Source: Pseudomonas iridis (GTDB lineage Bacteria; Pseudomonadota; Gammaproteobacteria; Pseudomonadales; Pseudomonadaceae). Taken from it: a DNA stretch of 64,000 nucleotides. The stretch lies in NCBI RefSeq assembly GCF_017980685.1, contig NZ_JACXXO010000023.1, positions 17,751-81,750 on the forward strand. The letters are read 5' to 3'. Below, one piece after another: positions 8,395 through 20,400 of the stretch; position 1 is the first letter of the stretch, and the number at the start of each line of letters is the position of its first letter. A program made the translations under genes and the position numbers. Below the pieces are notes generated by a model that saw only the letters and a program-made list of their open reading frames with translations, had not been told where the DNA came from and did no database searches.

Positions 8395-8472
8395 AAAAGA
8401 TCGCAGCCTGCGGCAGCTCCTACAGAGAAATATACGTTTCCCTGTAGGAGCTGCCGCAGGCTGCGATCTTTT
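8395..8472. repeat. GATCGCAGC-type palindromic repeat after pvdL
   Basis: Arms of about 31 bp (AAAAGATCGCAGCCTGCGGC..., with GGCAGCTCCTACAG nearest the loop) face each other around a ~16-bp loop. It begins just after the pvdL stop, so it may terminate pvdL or protect its 3' end. It belongs to the same family as the copies at 7435, 22414 and 35622. Confidence 0.75.
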
Positions 8473-8476
8473 GCTG

Positions 8477-11400
8477 TTAAAGACCCTCCAGCTCCGCCAT
8501 CAGATCATTCAACCGATCCACCTTCTCCTCTGTGATTTCACTGGCCGCCAGCCCGTCGATGTACTCGGCCAGTTCCTCTACCGTGCTGCATTCGAACATC
8601 GCCCGCAGCGGCACGTCGCGTTGCAGGGCTTTCTGTACGCGCGAGGCGATCTGCGTGGCGAGCAACGAGTGACCGCCGAGTTCGAAGAAGTTGTCGCGCA
8701 CGCCAACCTGCTCGACCTTCAGCACCTCGGCCCAGATATCAGCCAGGGTTTGCTCCAGCTCGTTGCGCGGCGCCAGGTAATCCTGGCTTTGCAACTGACC
8801 GATTTCCAGTGCCGGCAAGGCCTTGCGATCAAGCTTGCCGTTGGCGTTGAGCGGCAGTTGCGCGAGCCACAGCCAGTGCAGCGGCACCATGTATTCCGGC
8901 AGTTCACTGCGCAGGCGTTGCTTGATGCGCTCCAAGCGTTCGCTCGGGTTTAGCGCAGAATCCGCTGCCACGAGATAGCCGACCAGATGCTTGCCATTGA
9001 TGCCTTCCTGCACACCGACCGCCGCATCGCGGACTTCCGGTTGTTCGTGCAGACGCGCTTCGATTTCACCCAATTCGATCCGGTAACCGCGAATCTTCAC
9101 CTGATGGTCGACCCGGCCTACGTATTCCAGCACGCCATCGCTACGGCGTCGCGCCAGGTCACCGGTGCGATACAAGCGTTCGCCCGGCGCGCCGAACGGG
9201 TTCGGCACAAACACCGGCGCGGTGCGCAGCGGATCGCTGACATAGCCGCGACCCACACCCGTGCCTGCCACGCACAATTCGCCCACTGCGCCCACCGGCA
9301 CCAACTCCAGCGCGCCATCCAGCAGGTACAAAACGTTGTTGTCGGTCGGCGTACCGATCGGCAAATAACTGCCGCGAGTCGACGCCATATCGACGCGATA
9401 GAACGCCACGTCGTCCGAGCACTCCGCCGGGCCGTAAGCATTGACCAGACCGATGTCCGGGTAACGCAGCAGCCACTGGTGTGCCAGCTCCGGCGGCATT
9501 GCTTCACCGGTCGGCAGCATCCAGCGCAGACCGTCGAGGCTCAGACGATCCGAGGCGAGCATGCCCTGAATCAGCGACGGCACACTCTCCAGCACGGTAA
9601 TGCCCTGGGCCTGCACATGCACCAGCAAACCTTGTGGATCGTGAGCGATGGTATTCGGCACGATGTCGACCCGCGCGCCGAACAGCGGCGCGGCAAGGAA
9701 TTGCCAGACCGAAATATCGAAGCTCTGCGAAGCGGTTTGCGCGATGACATCAGCCTCCGTCAGATTCAGGTACGGCACCTTGCTCAACTGGTTGTTGAGC
9801 ATGCCGCGCTGCTCGACCATCACGCCTTTCGGCTGGCCGGTGGAGCCCGAGGTGTAGATCACATAAGCAAGGTTGTCCGGACCACTGTGAATGCCAGGGT
9901 TCTGCGTCGATGTCGCCAGCGCTTGCACCTCTTCCCACACCAGCAGGCGTGGGCGGTGAGCACAGCTGAATTCATCGAGCAAAGTCTGCGCCTGTTCACG
10001 GCACGCCTCGCTGCACACCAGCACGGGCGTGCGGCTCAGCTCAATGATCCGTTGCAGGCGCTGACTCGGCAGACCCGGATCCAGCGGCAGGTAACCCGCT
10101 CCAGCCTTGAAGCTGCCGATGATCATGCCGAGCAGATCGAGGTTACGCTCGGCCAGCAACGCCACCGGTTGATCCAATTGCACCCCGGCTGCGACCAGGG
10201 CATGGCCGAGACGGTTGGCATTGTGGTTCAGCGCCTGATAGCTCAATTGAACATTCAGGCAACTGGCGGCAATACGCTCCGGATGCGCCGCGACCTGCGC
10301 TTCGAACAGCGAAACGTAGCTCTGCTCCAACGGATAGTCGTGGGCGCTCTGGTTGCAACCGTGGAGCAGGAAGTCCCGCTCGTCACTGCCCAGCAACGGC
10401 AGATCGGCCATGTCGCCATGGAAACCGTCAACCAGTGCCAGCAGCAGACGCTTGAACTCGCCGAGCATACGCTCGACCGTCGACTCGTCGAAGTAACGCT
10501 GGTCATACGACAGGTGCAGACCGAGGTCATCACCCGGGTAGCACACCGCCGTCAGCGGGAAGTTGGTGTGGGTCCGGCCCGAATCCGAGGTCGCGTTGAG
10601 GCTCTGCGCGCGGTCCAGTACCGAGACTTCTACCGGCGCGTTTTCGAACACAAACAGGCTATCGAACAGCGGCTGGCCTTTCGGCAGTTCGCTCTGCTCC
10701 TGAATGCTCACCAGCGGCAGGTATTCGTACTCGCGCAGTTGCATGTTGCTGTCGAGCAGACCGCTCAGCCACTGACGCACGCTGGTGCGCTGATCGTCCG
10801 CCGGCATCTGCACTCGCAGCGCGATACTGTTGATGAACAGGCCGACGGTGCGTTGCATTTCCGGCATGTCCACCGGACGCCCGGCAACGGTCACACCGAA
10901 CAGCACGTCGCGATCACCGCTCATGCGCCGCAGCACCAACGCCCACGCCGCTTGAGCGAAGGTGTTGATCGTCAATTGATGAGCCTGAGCCAGTTCACGC
11001 AGTCGAACGCCATCCGTAACATCGAGACGGGTGTAGCGGTCACCGACGACCATGCCGCCGCTTTCGCCGGCATGTTCACGCAGGAACGGGCGGTCGCTCG
11101 GGATCGGCGTGGTGCGTTCAAACCCTTGCAGGTTTTGCTGCCACCACTGGCGCGCCTCCGCCAGGCTCTGACGTTGCAGCCAGCCGATGTAATCGCGATA
11201 ACGCGGCGGCACGCTCAGTTGAGCTTCGCGACCTTCGCCAAGCGCGGTGTAGATCTCGAAGAAATCGTTCATCAGCAGCGAACGGCACCAGGCATCGATG
11301 AGGATGTGATGGTTGCTCATCATGAACCAGTAGCGCGCCGCGCCGACCTTGATCAGACGCAAGTGGAATGGTGCCTGGCTGAGCAGATCGAATCCGGCCT

Positions 11401-14400
11401 CGCGCTCGCTTTTCAGCAGGGCTTGCAGCTTGGATTCCTGCTCGGCGTCGCTGATGGCGCTCCAATCCAGATACTCGATTGGCGTGCGACCCGGCGTGTG
11501 AATCACTTGCAGCATATCTTCGCCAACGTTCCAGCAGAACGAGGCACGCAACGCTTCGTGACGACCGACCACGGCTTGCCACGCTTGGGCGAAACGCTCG
11601 GGGTCGAGTTCGCTGTTGATGCGATAGCGATCCTGCATGTAATACAGACCGGTGCCAGGTTCGAGCAGCGTGTGCAGCAACATGCCTTCCTGCATCGGCG
11701 TCAGCGGATAGACGTCCTCGATGTGCGCGGCCGGCACTGGCAACGCATCGAGTTGCGCCTGGGTCAGCTTCGCCAGCGGGAAGTCCGACGGCGTAAGACC
11801 ACCGGCCTCGTCTTGCAGGCAATGCTCGATCAGGCTTTGCAATTCGCCCAGGTAGGCGTCGGCCAGATCATTGATGGTCTGCGCTTCATAACGCTCGGCG
11901 CTGAAGGTCCAGCGCAGCAGCAACTCCCCGCCGTAGACCTGACTGTCGACGCTCAACTCGTTCGGCAACGGCGCCTGCGGATCGTGGGCCGCGCCGACTG
12001 GCTCGTCCAACGGACGGAACAGCGCTTCGCTGCCGAAACTCTGGTCGAACTGGCCGAGATAGTTGAAGGTGATCGGCGCATTCGGCAGCGCGGCCATGCT
12101 GCGTTGGCTGAGGTCATCAGCCAGATAACGCAGCACGCCATAACCCAGGCCTTTGTGCGGCACGGCGCGCAACTGCTCCTTGATCGCCTTGATCGAAGCG
12201 CCCTGCCCTGCGGCCTGTTCGATGTTGTGCGGGGTCAGGCGTAATGGATAGGCGCTGGTGAACCAGCCGACGGTACGGGTCAGGTCGATCTCGTCGAACA
12301 GGGTTTCGCGGCCGTGGCCTTCGAGTTGAATCAGCGCCGACGGTTGGCCGCTCCAGCGGCACAGCACACGGGCCAACGCAGTCAGCAGCAGGTCGTTGAC
12401 CTGCGTGCGATAAGCACTTGGCGCCTGTTGCAGCAATTGTTGGGTGCGCTGGGCATCGAGACGCACGCTGACGGTTTGCGCATGGCGATTCTGCTGGCCA
12501 CCCTGCGGATTTTCACACGGCAGATCGGCGCTCGGGCCGGCCAGTTGGGTCTGCCACCAGTTCAGTTCTTCGCGCAGTGATTCGCTACCGGCGTAAGCCT
12601 GCAGCCGTGCCGTCCAGTCCTTGAAGGCACTGGTTTTCGCCGGCAGTTTCAGCGACTGCCCGGCGTCGAGCTGGCGATATGCGGTTTGCAGATCGTCGAG
12701 CAAAACGCGCCACGACACGCCGTCGACCACCAAGTGATGAATCGCAATGAACAGGCGTTGCTGACCGTGCGGGCCATCGACCAACAGGGCACGCAGCAGC
12801 GGACCGTGTTCCAGATCAAGGCTGCGTTGAGCATCGGCGAACAGCGCCTCGCACGTGTCCATCGACGCGACGTGCACTGACGACAAAACAACGGCATCCG
12901 AGACCGGTTGATGTGCCGCTTGCCACTGACCGCCTACCTCGGTGAAGCGCAGACGCAGGGCGTCGTGCTGCTCGATCACCGCCAGTAGCGCTCGCTCAAG
13001 AAGCTGCGGCTCCAGCGCGGTAGTCGGTTCCAGCAACAACGCCTGGTTCCAGTGCTGACGCTCAGGAATATCGGTGTCGAAGAACCAGTGTTGAATCGGC
13101 GTCAGTCGCGACTCACCAGCCACCAGACCTTGCTCGGCCGTCACCAACTCGGTGCGGCTGGCCACAGCGGCGAGCGTCTGCACGGTCTGATGCTGGAACA
13201 GGTCACGCGGACTGAAATGAATGCCCTGCTGACGCGCGCGGCTGACCACCTGGATCGACAGAATCGAATCGCCACCCAGCTCGAAGAAGTTGTCGTTGAG
13301 GCCAACCTGTTCGACGTTGAGCACTTCGCACCAGATCTGCGCCAGGGTTTGTTCGAGCTCGTTGCTCGGCGCCACGTAGTCCTGACGATTCAGTTCGGGG
13401 TCCGGCGCCGGCAGTGCGCGGCGATCCAGTTTGCCGTTGGCGGTCAGCGGCATGTTCGCCAGCAAAATCAGGTGGGTCGGCACCATGTAGTCCGGCAGTT
13501 GCGCCTTGAGGTGGGCCTTCAGAGCTTCGCGCAGTTGAGCTTGTTCAGCCTCGCTGTGCTCGGCAATCTCGGTGACAAGGTAGCCAACCAGTTGCTTGCC
13601 ACTCGGCGCATCCAGCGCCAGCACCACCGCTTCGCGGATCGCATCGTGATCAAGAAGACGCGTTTCGATTTCACCAAGTTCGATACGGAAACCACGGATT
13701 TTCACCTGATGGTCGATCCGTCCCAGGTACTCGACCAGACCGTCGGCACGCTGGCGCACCAGGTCGCCAGTGCGATACATGCGTCCGCCATCAGCGGCAA
13801 ACGGGTCAACGACAAACCGTTCGGCCGTGATACCCGGACGGTCGTGATAAGCCTGCGCCAGACCCGCGCCGCCGACAAACAATTCACCGGTCGCGCCTTG
13901 CGGCACCAGCGCCAGATCGGCATCGAGAATGTACGCCACGCGAGCGCCGATCACGCTGCCGATCGGTACACTGCCGGCGCCCTCTTCGAGCACGTCCGGG
14001 GCCAGACTGGCCAGCGGCATGACCACGGTTTCGGTCGGGCCATAGGCGTTGAAAAACAGGTTCGGCTTGAACGCCGCGCGAATGCGTTGCAGGTGTTCGC
14101 CGGTCAGCGCTTCGCCACCGGTGATGATCATCCGCACCGGCAGAATGTCGTTTTGCGTGGCCAGGAACTGCGCCAACTGGCTGCCGTAGCTCGGGGTGAA
14201 ACCCAGGACGTTGATGCGATGGGTGCGGATCAGCCCGCAGATTTCCTCGGCATCCCACTGACCTTGTGCGCGCAATACAACCTGCGCGCCGCTGAGCAGC
14301 GGCACCAGCAAGCGCTCGGTCGCAGCGTCGAAGTTGATCGAATAGAAGTGCAACTCGCAGTCGTCAGGGCGCATGCCGAAACGCTCGATGACGGCTTGGC

Positions 14401-17400
14401 AATGCATGGCGATTTCGCCGTGGGACACCACCACGCCTTTCGGTTTACCGGTCGAGCCCGAGGTGTAAATCAGGTAGGCCTGATGCTGCGGCAGGCTGAT
14501 AAATGGCAGTTCGGTGGACGGATACTCGGCCAGTGCGGCGCTGTCCTCTTCCAGGCACCAACTCGCCACGCTCGACGGTAGCTCGCCGAGGGCGTTGAAC
14601 ATCGCGCGATCACTGAGCAGCAGCCCGATGCGGCTGTCTTCAATCATGTAATGCAAACGGTCGAGCGGATATTCCGGGTCGAGCGGCACATAGGCGCCGC
14701 CGGCCTTGAGGATCGCCAGCAGGCCGATGACCATCTCCAGCGAACGCTCGAGCGCCAGACCAACGCGCACTTGCGGGCCAACACCGCGCTCACGCAGGGC
14801 CCAGGCCAGACGATTGGCGCGGGCGTCGAGTTCGGCGTAGCTCAAGGTCTGGCCGGCAAAGGTCAGGGCTGGCGCATTTTTGCGCAGCAGCGCTTGCTCG
14901 GCAAACAGGTGATGAATGCACTGATCGAGACGATGCTCGCCCGGCTCGACGCCGAGGCGGTCGAGCAGTCGCTGTTGCTCCGGCGCGTCCAGCAGCGGCA
15001 ATTCGCTGAGGCGTTGTTGTGGGTCGGCGATCAGCGCTTCCAGGAGGTTGCGCCAATGTCCGGCCATGCGCGCGATGGTCGGCTCGTCGAACAGATCGGT
15101 GCTGTACGTCAGGCAGCAGCCCAGGCGATGGTCGAGGTCGGTGACCTCCAGGTTGAGATCGAACTTGGTCGCCCGCGCATCGTTGGCCAGGTACTCGACG
15201 GTCATACCGGCGAGCATACGGCTCTGCTGGAATTCCCAGCGCTGCACGTTGCACATCACCTGGAACAGCGGGTTGTAAGCGGCGCTGCGCGGTGGCTGCA
15301 AGGCTTCAACCAGATGATCGAACGGCAGATCCTGATGGGACTGCCCATCGATCACGGTGTGGCGCACCTGCTCAAACAATTCGTCGACCGACATCTGCCC
15401 GTCGAGCTGGCAACGCAGCACCTGAGTGTTGAGGAACGCGCCGATCAGCCCTTCGCTTTCCGGGCGGATACGGTTGGCCACCGGCGCGCCAATGCGCAGA
15501 TCGGTCTGGCCGCTATAGCGGTAAAGCAGCGTGGCGAGTGCGGCGGTCATGGTCATGAACAGGGTCAGACCGTTTTGCGCATTGAACGCCCGGACCCGCG
15601 CAGCGAGGTCATCACTGAGGTCGAAACGGAACAGTTCACCCTGATGGCTCTGCACCGGTGGACGCGGACGGTCGCCCGGCAGTTCCAGCAGCGGATGTTC
15701 GCGGCCCAGTTGCGCGGTCCAGTAGTCGAGTTGACGCTGCCGCTCGCCGGACTCTAGCCAGTGGCGCTGCCAGACGCTGTAGTCGAGGTACTGCACCGGC
15801 AACGGCTCCAGCGGCGAATCGCGATCATCGACGAAGGCTTCGTACAACGCGCTGAGTTCACGGGCAAAAATATCCATTGCCCAGCCTTCGGTGACGATGT
15901 GGTGCAGGGTCAGGACGAAGTAATGCTCATGCTCGGCTGTCTTGACCAGACAGGCGCGCAGCAGCGGACCGGTTTCCAGATCAAACGGCAGATGCGCTTC
16001 TGCGTCGGCCAGTTGCTGAACGTTCTGCTCACGCAGGTCAGCCGCGAGTGTCGAGAGATCTTTCCAGCCCATGCGCACGCCAGTCTCGGCATGCACCTGC
16101 TGACGGGCCACGCCGTCGACACTCGGAAACGTCGTGCGCAGGGTTTCGTGACGCAGGATCAGCGCTTGCAACGCCGCCTCGAAATGTTCGACATGCAACA
16201 CGCCACGCAGGCGCGCCATGCCGCCGACGTTGTACGCCGGGCTGTCCGGCTCCATCTGCCAGAGGAACCACATACGCTGCTGGGAGTAGGACAACGGCAC
16301 TGGCTGGCTGCGGTCGACTTTTTCAATCGGCGGCTGTTGATTGGTGCGACCGCTGACCTGGATCTGGCGAATCTGTTCGGCGAAATCACCGAGTTCGCTG
16401 TGCTCGAACAAGGCGCGCAACGGCAATTCGACGTCGCAGCTCTGGCGGGAGCGGGAGATGATTTGCGTAGCCAGCAGCGAATGACCGCCGAGGGCAAAGA
16501 AATCGTCGCGCAGGCCGATTTGCGCCAGGCCCAGCACTTCGCGCCAGATCGCGGCGATCTGTTGCTCCAGTTCAGTGACCGGTTCGACATGCTCACGCAC
16601 TTGCCATTGCGGCTCGGGCAAGGCGCGGCGGTCGAGTTTGCCGCTCGGACTCAGCGGCATTGCGTCGAGGCGCATCAGTTGCGCCGGGACCATGTACTCA
16701 GGGAGTTCGGTGGCCAGTGCGGTTTTCAGTCGGGCGATTTGCGCGTCCTCGTCTGCGCTGGCATCGGTCGCCGTGAAGTAGCCGATCAGTTGCGCGCCGG
16801 CAGCGGTTTCACGCACCAGCACCACGGCTTGGGCGACACCTTCCTGTGCGAGAAGACGTGCCTGGATTTCTTCCGGTTCGACACGAAAGCCACGCAGTTT
16901 GACCTGCTGATCGAGACGGCCGAGGTATTCGATCACGCCATCGTCAGTCCAGCGTGCACGGTCACCGGTGCGGTACAAGCGAGCACCCTGCTCGCCCAAT
17001 GGATCGACCACAAAACGTTCGGCGGTCAGCGCCGGGCGACCGAGATAACCACGCGCCAGACCGATACCGCTGATGCACAGCTCACCGGGAACGCCCGCAG
17101 GTACAGGATTGAGGTCGGCGTCGAGCACGCGACAAATCACGTTGCCCAGCGGTCGGCCAATGGGCGAGCGCTCGCCATCAGCGGCGGTGCAATGCCAGTG
17201 GGTGACATTGATCGCGGTTTCTGTCGGGCCATAACGGTTGTGCAATTGCACTGCCGGCAGTTGCGCCAGCACGCGGTTGCGCAACTCGGCTGGCAACGCT
17301 TCGCCTCCGCAGAACACCCGGCGCAGGCTGGTGCATTCGGCGCTGAGCGGCTCGTCGATGAACAGCGAAAGCAGCGGCGGCACGAAGTGCAACGTGGTCA

Positions 17401-20400
17401 CGCCATATTGCTGCACAAGCCGGGCGATGCGATGCGGATCACGGTGCTCACCCGGTGCAGCAATCAGCAAACGCGCACCCGTGATCAACGGCCAGAAGCA
17501 TTCCCACACCGACACGTCAAAACTGATCGGCGCTTTTTGCATCAGCACGTCGGTTTCGTTGAGGCGATAAGTGTTCTGCATCCATTGCAGACGTTCAGCC
17601 AGTGCCGCGTGGGTGTTGCCGACGCCTTTCGGTTGACCGGTGGAGCCGGAGGTATAAATCACGTAGGCGAGGTTGTCGCCGTGCAGGTGCAGACCCGGGG
17701 CCTGGCTTGGCCAGTTTTCCAGATGCAGGGCATCCATGGCGATGACGCTGACGCCTTCGCGGGCCGGCAAGCGATCGAGCAATTCGGTCTGCGTCAGCAG
17801 CAAATCGACGCCGCTGTCACTGAGCATGTAGGCCAGACGCTCGGCCGGGTAATCCGGATCGAGCGGGACATAAGCGCCGCCCGCCTTGATGATCGCCAAC
17901 AGGCCGATCAGCAGCTGCGGCGAACGCTCGGCCGCGATGGCCACGCAGACATCCGGGCCGACACCTTTGTCGCGCAGGTAGTGCGCCAGTCGATTGGATT
18001 GAGCATGTAGCTCGGCGAAATCGAGACTGCCGCCCTCCCACACCAGCGCGGTGCGTTGCGGGGTCAGGCGCAGTTGTTCGTTGAGCAACTCCGGCAGCCA
18101 TTGCTCAGCCTTGGCGCACGGGGCGCTGCTCCAGTCTTTTTGCTGTTCGCTTTCGCCGGCAGTCAACAGTTGCAGATCACCGATGGCATGGTGCGGACAC
18201 TCGCAGGCATCACGCAGAAGATTGCTGAAATGCTCAGCCAGACGCTCGATGGTCGCGGCGTCGAACAACTCGTCGGCATAGTCGAAGGACAAGGTCAGGC
18301 GACCGTTGCGGTCTTCTTCACTGTGCAATTGCAGATCGAACTTGGCTTCGCGGCTGTGCCACGGCAACTCTTCGGCGAGCAGACCGGGCAGGCGTTTGAG
18401 TGCGCTGATGTCACGTTGCTGATGGTTGAACATGACCTGGAACAAACCTTGTTCGCGGGCCTGCGGGAAGGCTTCGAGCAGTTGTTCAAACGGCAGGTCC
18501 TGATGGGCTTGTGCGCCGAGTGCAGCCTCGCGGGTTTGTGCCAGCAACTCGGTGAACGACCGGCGTGATTCAACGTCGGCGCGCAGCACCTGAGTGTTGA
18601 TGAAGAAGCCAATCAGGCCTTGGGTTTCCAGCCGCGGACGGTTGGCATTGGGCACACCAATACGAATATCGCGTTGACCGCTGTAACGGTGCAGCAAGCT
18701 CTGGAACGCCGCGAGCAAGAGCATGAACGGTGTGGCATCGTGCGCTTGGGAAGTCTGCCGGATGGCTTCGCTCAGGCTGACGCTCAGACGTACGCTGTGG
18801 CGCGCGGCACTGCGAATGCGCTGCGCCGAACGCGGATGATCGGTGGCCAGTTCCAGCGTCGGATGCTCATCGCCCAACTGCGCTTTCCAGTAGGCCAGTT
18901 GCCGCTCGCCCTCGCCGTGCGCCAGCCATTGGCGCTGCCAGCTGCCGTAGTCGGCGTACTGGGTTGGCAATGGCGCGAGCTCGGTGCGCTGGCCTTGGGA
19001 AGCGGCGGCATACAGGCGCGAGAATTCATCGATCAACACATTCAGCGACCAGCCGTCAGCGATGATGTGGTGCATCGTCACCAGCAACTGGTGATCTTCA
19101 TCATCAAGGCGAATCAGCGTCACCCAGAGTAGCGGGCCTTTTTCCAGATCGAACCGGGTACGCGCTTCGTCCTCGCGGATTTGCTCAGCGCGTGCTTCAC
19201 GTTCATTGAGCGGCAAGTCGCTGATGTCGATCAGTTGCAGGTTGAATTCTGCCGCAGCATCGACTTGTTGCAGCGCCACGCCGTCGCGTTCGAAGAAGCG
19301 CGTGCGCAGGGATTCGTGGCGTTCGATCAGTTGCTGGAAGCTTGCGCGCAGGGCGTCTTCATCGAGTTCGCCGCGCAGCCGCAGCGCCCCCGGAATGTTG
19401 TAAGCGCTGCTTTGCGGATCGAGTTGCCAGGTGATCCATAAGCGATTTTGCGCCAGCGATTGTGGCATTGGCTCCGTGCGCGACAGGGAAGTGATTTCGC
19501 CTTGAGCGCTGCCGCCATCCTGTTGGTGCCGGGCCACGGCAGCGGCGAACGCGGACAACGTCGGCGCTTCGAAAAGCACACGCAGGCTCAGCGCCAGACC
19601 GAGCTCTTCGCGCACTCGGGCAATCACTTGCGTGGCAGCAATCGAGTTGCCGCCGAGCAGGAAAAAGTGATCGTCGGCATGGACCTGTTTGACGTTCAGT
19701 TGCGCAGCCCAGATCTTGCCGATCAGGGCTTCGAGCCCGGAAGCTCGCAGGGTCGATTCGGCACCTTGCGCCTCATCTGACGGGAACACCGCATAGCTGT
19801 CGAGGCTGCCATCGGCCAGACGACTGCGGCAGGCCGAACGCTGCAATTTGCCGCTGGAGGTTTTCGGCAATGCACCCGGATTGAGCAGAACCACCACGCT
19901 CGGTGCTTGCTGACAAGCCTCGGCCACCGCTTGGCGGATAGCTTTGATCAGCGCTTCTGGCGGCAGAATTTTCTGCACACTGCGGCTGATCTCCGCCGCG
20001 ATCCCGATGCCCTCTTCGCCGTCCTGAGTCACCGCGAACGCCGCGACCCGGCCCTTGCGCACCACTTCCACTTCGCTCTCGATCGTCTTCTCGATGTCCT
20101 GCGGATAGAGGTTATGGCCACGCACGATCAACATGTCTTTCAGGCGACCGGTGATGAACAGTTCGCCGTCACGCATGAAACCCAGGTCACCGGTGCGCAG
20201 CCAGGTGCGGCCGGCGTGCTGGACGAAAGTCCTGGCGCTGGCCTCGGGGTTGCGCCAGTAACCGTGCGCGATGCTCGGGCCGGCCGCCCAGACTTCGCCG
20301 ACGGCATTGTCGGCGAGCTCTTCAAGACGGGTTGGCTCGACGATCAGCACCGCGTGCTCTGGCTGGCTGATGCCGCAACTCATGATCGCGCTGCCATCGC

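Noticed and set aside
8987..12244. Open frame of over 1000 codons on the + strand opposite pvdL
   Set aside because: Low-complexity Gln/Arg/His-rich translation typical of the complement of a GC-rich NRPS; no family motif.
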